Shown piece by piece: positions 60,921-64,000 of a stretch of DNA of 64,000 bases. The notes beneath the pieces were generated by a model. It saw nothing but the letters and a program-made list of their open reading frames with translations. It ran no database searches and was not told where the DNA came from. The stretch's first letter is position 1. Each line of letters opens with the position of its first letter. Source of the DNA: Streptomyces avermitilis MA-4680 = NBRC 14893 (lineage in GTDB: Bacteria > Actinomycetota > Actinomycetes > Streptomycetales > Streptomycetaceae); NCBI RefSeq assembly GCF_000009765.2, contig NC_003155.5:8060001-8124000 (forward strand), given 5' to 3'. The translations under genes were made by a program, and so were the position numbers.

Positions 60921-61856
60921 ATGACCGCAGACCTGCTGCCCGGGCTGACCGCGCGGGTGAGAGCCATGGCCCACCCGGAAGCGGGGCCCTGCGGCTGCGA
61001 CGCCGCCGGCACGCTGGCGGACCGCGCGGACGGCACCGTCGTCCGGCATGCCGACACGGTGGCGAAGGCGCACGCCCCGGACACCGATCCCGCCGAGCTG
61101 GCCCTGCGCCTGGAGATCGCCTCGCGGCTCGCCGGCATCCTGCTGCCCCCGTTGAGTCCGACCCCGGCCGACCTGCACGGCCGCCCGGTGACCTTCTGGC
61201 CGTACGGCAGCCCCGTGAACCCCGACTGTCCGCGGGCCGCCCCCTGGGAGGCGGCCGCCACCCTCCTCGCCCGGCTGCACAAGGCGCCCGCGCCAAAGGG
61301 TCTGCCGCCGATGCGCGGTCCCGCCAAGGCGGCCCGCGCGCTCGCCCGCCTCCACGCGGCCGGCCCGCACCCCGCCGCCGCCCCGATCCTGCGGGCCTGG
61401 GCCGGTCTGCCCGCCTGGGCCCGCGCCGAAGCGCCCATGCCGTCCTCGAAGACCCTGTGCCACGGCGACCTCCACCTCGGCCAGCTCGTCCGCCATCCCG
61501 CGACGACCGGTCCCTGGCTCCTCATCGACGTGGACGACCTCGGCGTGGGCGAGCCGGCCTGGGACCTGGCCCGCCCGGCCGCCTGGTACGCCTGCGGGCT
61601 GCTCCCGCCGGACGAGTGGACCCGATTCCTCGCCGCGTACCGCGCCGAGGGCGGCCCGGCGGTTCCCGCCGACGGCGACCCCTGGCCCGTGCTGGATGTC
61701 GCCGCCCGCGCCCTCACCGTGCAGACGGCGGCTGTGGCCGTCGCCAAGGCCGTGACCGCCGACCGTCCCTTGGACGAGGTGGAGCAGGCGGTGATCGACG
61801 CCTGCGACCGAATGGGCGGAGTCCCGCCGGAGTTCATCCACGGAAGTGCCACGTAA
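60921..61856 (+). CDS. APH-fold phosphotransferase
   Basis: A 311-residue protein of the aminoglycoside/choline kinase superfamily. The catalytic loop is LCHGDLHLGQLVRH and the metal site LLIDVDDLGVGEPAWDLARP. The N-terminal lobe is atypical, with CGCDAAGTLADRADGTVVRH and a lysine in TVAKAHAPD. Most such proteins in Streptomyces phosphorylate cell metabolites rather than antibiotics; the substrate is unknown. The gene follows the strong terminator and precedes the zinc-ribbon gene. Confidence 0.82.
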   Translation: MTADLLPGLTARVRAMAHPEAGPCGCDAAGTLADRADGTVVRHADTVAKAHAPDTDPAELALRLEIASRLAGILLPPLSPTPADLHGRPVTFWPYGSPVNPDCPRAAPWEAAATLLARLHKAPAPKGLPPMRGPAKAARALARLHAAGPHPAAAPILRAWAGLPAWARAEAPMPSSKTLCHGDLHLGQLVRHPATTGPWLLIDVDDLGVGEPAWDLARPAAWYACGLLPPDEWTRFLAAYRAEGGPAVPADGDPWPVLDVAARALTVQTAAVAVAKAVTADRPLDEVEQAVIDACDRMGGVPPEFIHGSAT

Positions 61857-61930
61857 GGTGCAACCGACCACCGCCGGGCAGTGTCTCTACCTGGCGAAGC
61901 ACCACCGACCGGCGAGGAGTTGAGCCGACC

Positions 61931-62224
61931 ATGCAGTGTCCGAAGTGCCATGCGCCGATGCACACATACAACCGCAATGGCGTCCAGATCGAGCAGTGCA
62001 GCGGCTGCCGCGGGATATTCCTGGACTACGGCGAGCTGGAGTCGCTGACCCAGCTGGAGTCCCAGTGGTCGCAGCCCGCACCGCCGCCCCCGGCCGCCCC
62101 GCAGGCCTACCCGGCCGCTCCCGCCTGGGGTGCCCCGCACGGTGGGCACGGCGGCGGTCACTACGGCGGCCACGGCGGCCACCAGCGGCACAAGAGCTTC
62201 GGTCACATGCTCTTCTCGTCCTGA
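61931..62224 (+). CDS. TFIIB-type zinc-ribbon protein
   Basis: A 97-residue protein. The N-terminal zinc ribbon (zf-TFIIB type) has CPKCHAPM and CSGCRGIFLDYGELESL with four cysteines. A Pro/Ala linker and a Gly/His-rich tail (GGHGGGHYGGHGGHQRHK) follow, which could bind further metal. The function is unknown; the family is widespread in Actinobacteria. GAGGAG lies about 11 bases before the ATG. Confidence 0.85.
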   Translation: MQCPKCHAPMHTYNRNGVQIEQCSGCRGIFLDYGELESLTQLESQWSQPAPPPPAAPQAYPAAPAWGAPHGGHGGGHYGGHGGHQRHKSFGHMLFSS

Positions 62225-62228
62225 CTGA

Positions 62229-62261
62229 AAAAGGGCTCCTCCCGAGTGGAGGAGCCCTTTT
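62229..62261. terminator. Terminator after the zinc-ribbon gene
   Basis: AAAAGGGCTCCTCC (62229-62242) and GGAGGAGCCCTTTT (62248-62261) form a perfect 14-bp stem around CGAGT, with runs of A and T at the ends that give T tracts in both directions. Confidence 0.88.
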
Positions 62262-62312
62262 CCGTGCCGCCGGGACGGCGTGCATCCATGCCGCTGCGGA
62301 CGGCGGGAACGA

Positions 62313-62349
62313 CGAAGCCCCCGACCGTACGAGACGGCCGGGGGCTTCG
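62313..62349 (-). terminator. Terminator of the tRNA cluster
   Basis: CGAAGCCCCCG (62313-62323) and CGGGGGCTTCG (62339-62349) form an 11-bp stem just beyond the last tRNA of the minus-strand cluster. Confidence 0.75.
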
Positions 62350-62354
62350 GCTGG

Positions 62355-62426
62355 TGCGCGATACTGGGATTGAACCAGTGACCTCTTCCGTGTCAGGGAA
62401 GCGCTCTCCCGCTGAGCTAATCGCGC
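62355..62426 (-). tRNA. tRNA-Val (GAC), copy 1
   Basis: 72 bases with acceptor stem GCGCGAT/ATCGCGC, D-arm GCTCAGCGGGAGAGC, anticodon arm CTTCC-CTGACAC-GGAAG with anticodon GAC, and T-arm ACTGG-TTCAATC-CCAGT. It is followed at the 3' end by A and CCA (62352-62354), so CCA seems to be encoded. It is the last gene of the minus-strand cluster. Confidence 0.95.
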
Positions 62427-62466
62427 GGGACGGGCCCTCGAGCTACAGGGACCAGGTGGTGCTGCG

Positions 62467-62538
62467 TGCGCGATACTGGGATTGAACCAGTGACCTCTTC
62501 CGTGTCAGGGAAGCGCTCTCCCGCTGAGCTAATCGCGC
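62467..62538 (-). tRNA. tRNA-Val (GAC), copy 2
   Basis: Identical to copy 1 over its 72 bases, including the GCGCGAT acceptor stem and anticodon GAC. The bases after the discriminator A are CGC, so CCA is not encoded. It lies 40 bases from copy 1. Confidence 0.95.
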
Positions 62539-62557
62539 GGGGATCCTTGCGGACCAG

Positions 62558-62629
62558 TGGACGATACTGGGATTGAACCAGTGACCTCTTCCGTGTCAGG
62601 GAAGCGCTCTCCCGCTGAGCTAATCGTCC
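62558..62629 (-). tRNA. tRNA-Val (GAC), copy 3 with a different acceptor stem
   Basis: 72 bases. The body from the D-arm to the T-arm is the same as in copies 1 and 2, but the acceptor stem is GGACGAT/ATCGTCC instead of GCGCGAT/ATCGCGC. The changes on the two sides compensate each other. CCA is not encoded. Its 5' end is 1 base from the encoded CCA of tRNA-Cys. Confidence 0.95.
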
Positions 62630-62630
62630 A

Positions 62631-62704
62631 TGGAGGTGGAGACGGGATTTGAACCCGTGTAGACGGCTTTGCAGGCCGTTGCCTCGCCTCTCGGCCACTC
62701 CACC
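62631..62704 (-). tRNA. tRNA-Cys (GCA)
   Basis: 71 bases plus an encoded CCA. Acceptor stem GGTGGAG/CTCCACC, discriminator T, and anticodon arm ACGGC-CTGCAAA-GCCGT with anticodon GCA. T-arm ACGGG-TTCAAAT-CCCGT. Confidence 0.95.
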
Positions 62705-62742
62705 AGGAGTGCAGGGATTCGGGAAGATCCCCTGTTCTTCCG

Positions 62743-62815
62743 AGCGGACGACGAGGCTCGAACTCGCGACCTCAACCTTGGCAAGGTTGCGCTCTACCAA
62801 CTGAGCTACGTCCGC
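62743..62815 (-). tRNA. tRNA-Gly (GCC)
   Basis: 73 bases with acceptor stem GCGGACG/CGTCCGC, D-arm GCTCAGTTGGTAGAGC, anticodon arm CAACC-TTGCCAA-GGTTG with anticodon GCC, and T-arm GCGAG-TTCGAGC-CTCGT. CCA is not encoded. It is the first tRNA after the cluster promoter. Confidence 0.95.
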
Positions 62816-62856
62816 TTGTCGTTTCGGTCCGCTCTCGCGTCCCGGCGACGTGTTGA

Positions 62857-62884
62857 ACTCTAGCGGATTCCCGGGCCAGCACAA
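62857..62884 (-). promoter_or_regulatory. Promoter of the tRNA cluster
   Basis: On the minus strand, TTGTGC (complement of 62879-62884) and TAGAGT (complement of 62857-62862) are 16 bases apart, about 40 bases before the tRNA-Gly 5' end. A small palindrome, GCACAAA with TTTGTGC (about 62879-62898), covers the -35 side. Confidence 0.65.
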
Positions 62885-62970
62885 AAACGCGTTTGTGCAG
62901 CGTGCTGCGGTGCGCCTGCTCGAAGACATGGTCAGGGCATCCTCAGGTCACCCGCCATAGACTCGACGGC

Positions 62971-64000
62971 GTGCTCGACCTCCCTCCTCTCGCCCGCTTC
63001 GGCGGCCTCGTCGCGACCGGTCTCCTCGACGTCACCAGCGACCCCGCGGCCCTCGACTCCACCGGTTTCTGGGCCGTTTGCGCCGACTTCGAGGGCCGTC
63101 TGACCTGCGCCCGCTTCCGGAACGTACAAGAGGAAGCGGTGCGAGCGCCCGAGCCGGGGCGGTGGCGAGGCCCCGCGGCCGGTGACTGGACGTCGTCCCT
63201 CGACCGCACCGCGTACACGGCGGGGGTACGCCGCATCCGCGAGCACATCGCGGCCGGCGAGGTCTACCAGGCGAACCTCTGCCGGGTGCTCTCCGCGCCC
63301 ATCGCCCCCGACGCCGACGTGGACGCGCTCACCGCCCTGCTGGCCCGCGGCAACCCGGCGCCGTATGCCGGAACGATTCGCCTGCCGGGGCACGGCGTCG
63401 AGATCGCGACCGCGTCTCCCGAACTCTTCCTGCGCCGCACCGGCGCCGCCGTCGAGTCGGGACCGATCAAGGGCACCGGGCGCACCGAGGCGGACCTCCT
63501 GACGAAGGACTACGCCGAGAACGTGATGATCGTGGACCTCGTCCGCAACGACATAGGACGCGTCTGCGCCACGGGGACGGTGACCGTCCCGGACCTCTGC
63601 GTCGTCGAGAAGCATCCGGGCCTGGTCCACCTCGTCTCCACCGTCCACGGCGAACTGCGCGCGGACGTCGGCTGGCCGGAACTCCTCGCCGCCTCCTTCC
63701 CGCCCGGCTCCGTGACCGGCGCACCCAAGTCGAGTGCGCTGCGGATCATCGAGGCCCTGGAGACGGCGCCCCGCGGTCCGTACTGCGGCGGCATCGGCTG
63801 GGTCGACGCGGACCGGCGGACCGCGGAGCTCGCCGTCGGCATCCGCACCTTCTGGATCGACCGCCCCGCCGGCCTGCTGCGCTTCGGCACGGGCGCGGGC
63901 ATCACCTGGGGCTCCGACCCCGAGGGTGAGTGGCGGGAGACCGAGCTGAAGGCCGCCCGGCTGCTCGCGGTAGCGTCGGGGGAGTACGAGGAAAGTGGAA
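62971..64000 (+). CDS. Chorismate-binding enzyme (PabB/TrpE type), 3' end outside window
   Basis: The first 343 codons are in the window and the frame is still open at its end. The chorismate-binding domain has IREHIAAGEVYQANLCRVLS, IKGTGRTEADLLTKDYAENV, MIVDLVRNDIGRVC and SFPPGSVTGAPKSSALRIIE, the last being a family signature. The short N-terminal part suits aminodeoxychorismate synthase component I for folate or a related pathway better than anthranilate synthase. GTG 62971 lies 7 bases after TAGACT (62958-62963), so a leaderless start is likely. Confidence 0.88.
   Translation, partial: MLDLPPLARFGGLVATGLLDVTSDPAALDSTGFWAVCADFEGRLTCARFRNVQEEAVRAPEPGRWRGPAAGDWTSSLDRTAYTAGVRRIREHIAAGEVYQANLCRVLSAPIAPDADVDALTALLARGNPAPYAGTIRLPGHGVEIATASPELFLRRTGAAVESGPIKGTGRTEADLLTKDYAENVMIVDLVRNDIGRVCATGTVTVPDLCVVEKHPGLVHLVSTVHGELRADVGWPELLAASFPPGSVTGAPKSSALRIIEALETAPRGPYCGGIGWVDADRRTAELAVGIRTFWIDRPAGLLRFGTGAGITWGSDPEGEWRETELKAARLLAVASGEYEESG

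Noticed and set aside
60921-61856. Aminoglycoside resistance gene
   Set aside because: It has the APH fold, but nothing ties it to a drug; many such proteins phosphorylate cell metabolites.
62352-62815. tRNA cluster as an integration site of a mobile element
   Set aside because: No integrase gene, no displaced tRNA 3' repeat and no foreign gene block was seen nearby.

Overview
The window is chromosomal DNA from a Streptomyces or a very close relative. The evidence is very high GC, GTG and TTG starts, leaderless promoters, TTA (bldA) codons in only two genes that I could find, a SpoIIE-type phosphatase, Streptomyces-type intergenic repeats, and argCJBDR next to pheT and cobalamin genes. No insertion sequence, prophage, CRISPR array or large biosynthetic cluster was seen. 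Most genes are core-region genes.

Layout. 1-1.8 kb: the 3' part of pheT. 2-5.6 kb: a membrane-anchored PP2C/SpoIIE phosphatase, a TPR regulator with a TTA codon, and a Nudix hydrolase. 5.6-18.3 kb: mostly single genes, namely 3-hydroxybutyryl-CoA dehydrogenase, a secreted glycosidase-like protein, a DUF1918 protein, a divergent EamA exporter/MocR pair whose start codons overlap, acetyltransferases, a histidine-phosphatase-like protein without its histidines, a secreted GH51 arabinofuranosidase with a promoter, a palindromic operator and a TTA codon, a MerR-carboxymuconolactone decarboxylase operon, and a tandem SMI1/KNR4 protein. A decayed methyltransferase and an NmrA-type protein follow. 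19.7-24.8 kb: arginine operon argCJBDR behind an ARG-box promoter. 24.8-32.2 kb: a cell-surface flavin electron-transfer locus, consisting of ApbE, two FMN-binding proteins and two ferric-reductase-like membrane flavoproteins, diverging from an OmpR/EnvZ-type two-component system with direct-repeat operators between them. 32-34.7 kb: L,D-transpeptidase, PPOX-fold protein, minisatellite, duplicated-domain secreted protein. 34.8-37.6 kb: argG (with ARG boxes) and argH. 37.7-45.3 kb: aldo/keto reductase, TetR-MFS pair, acyltransferase, glycerophosphodiesterase, sigma-like factor, acetyltransferase, two small membrane proteins. 45.6-49.6 kb: methionine ABC transporter (MetN, MetI and two MetQ lipoproteins) preceded by a Cys/Met-rich leader peptide and a hairpin. 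50.4-57.2 kb: cobalamin genes cobL, a bluB-cobT fusion with a roughly 700-residue low-complexity N-terminus, and cobA/cysG. 57.3-64 kb: RNA methyltransferase, Nudix, Ser/Thr kinase, small conserved proteins, an APH-fold kinase, a zinc-ribbon protein, five tRNA genes (3 Val, Cys, Gly) and a chorismate-binding enzyme cut by the window end.

How the genes work together. ArgR, made from the last gene of argCJBDR, probably controls both arg promoters. The two-component system probably controls the flavin/ferric-reductase locus, with ApbE attaching FMN to the two FMN-binding proteins. The leader peptide probably senses Cys/Met supply for the transporter. CobL, BluB-CobT and CobA act at separate steps of B12 synthesis, and CobA also feeds siroheme.
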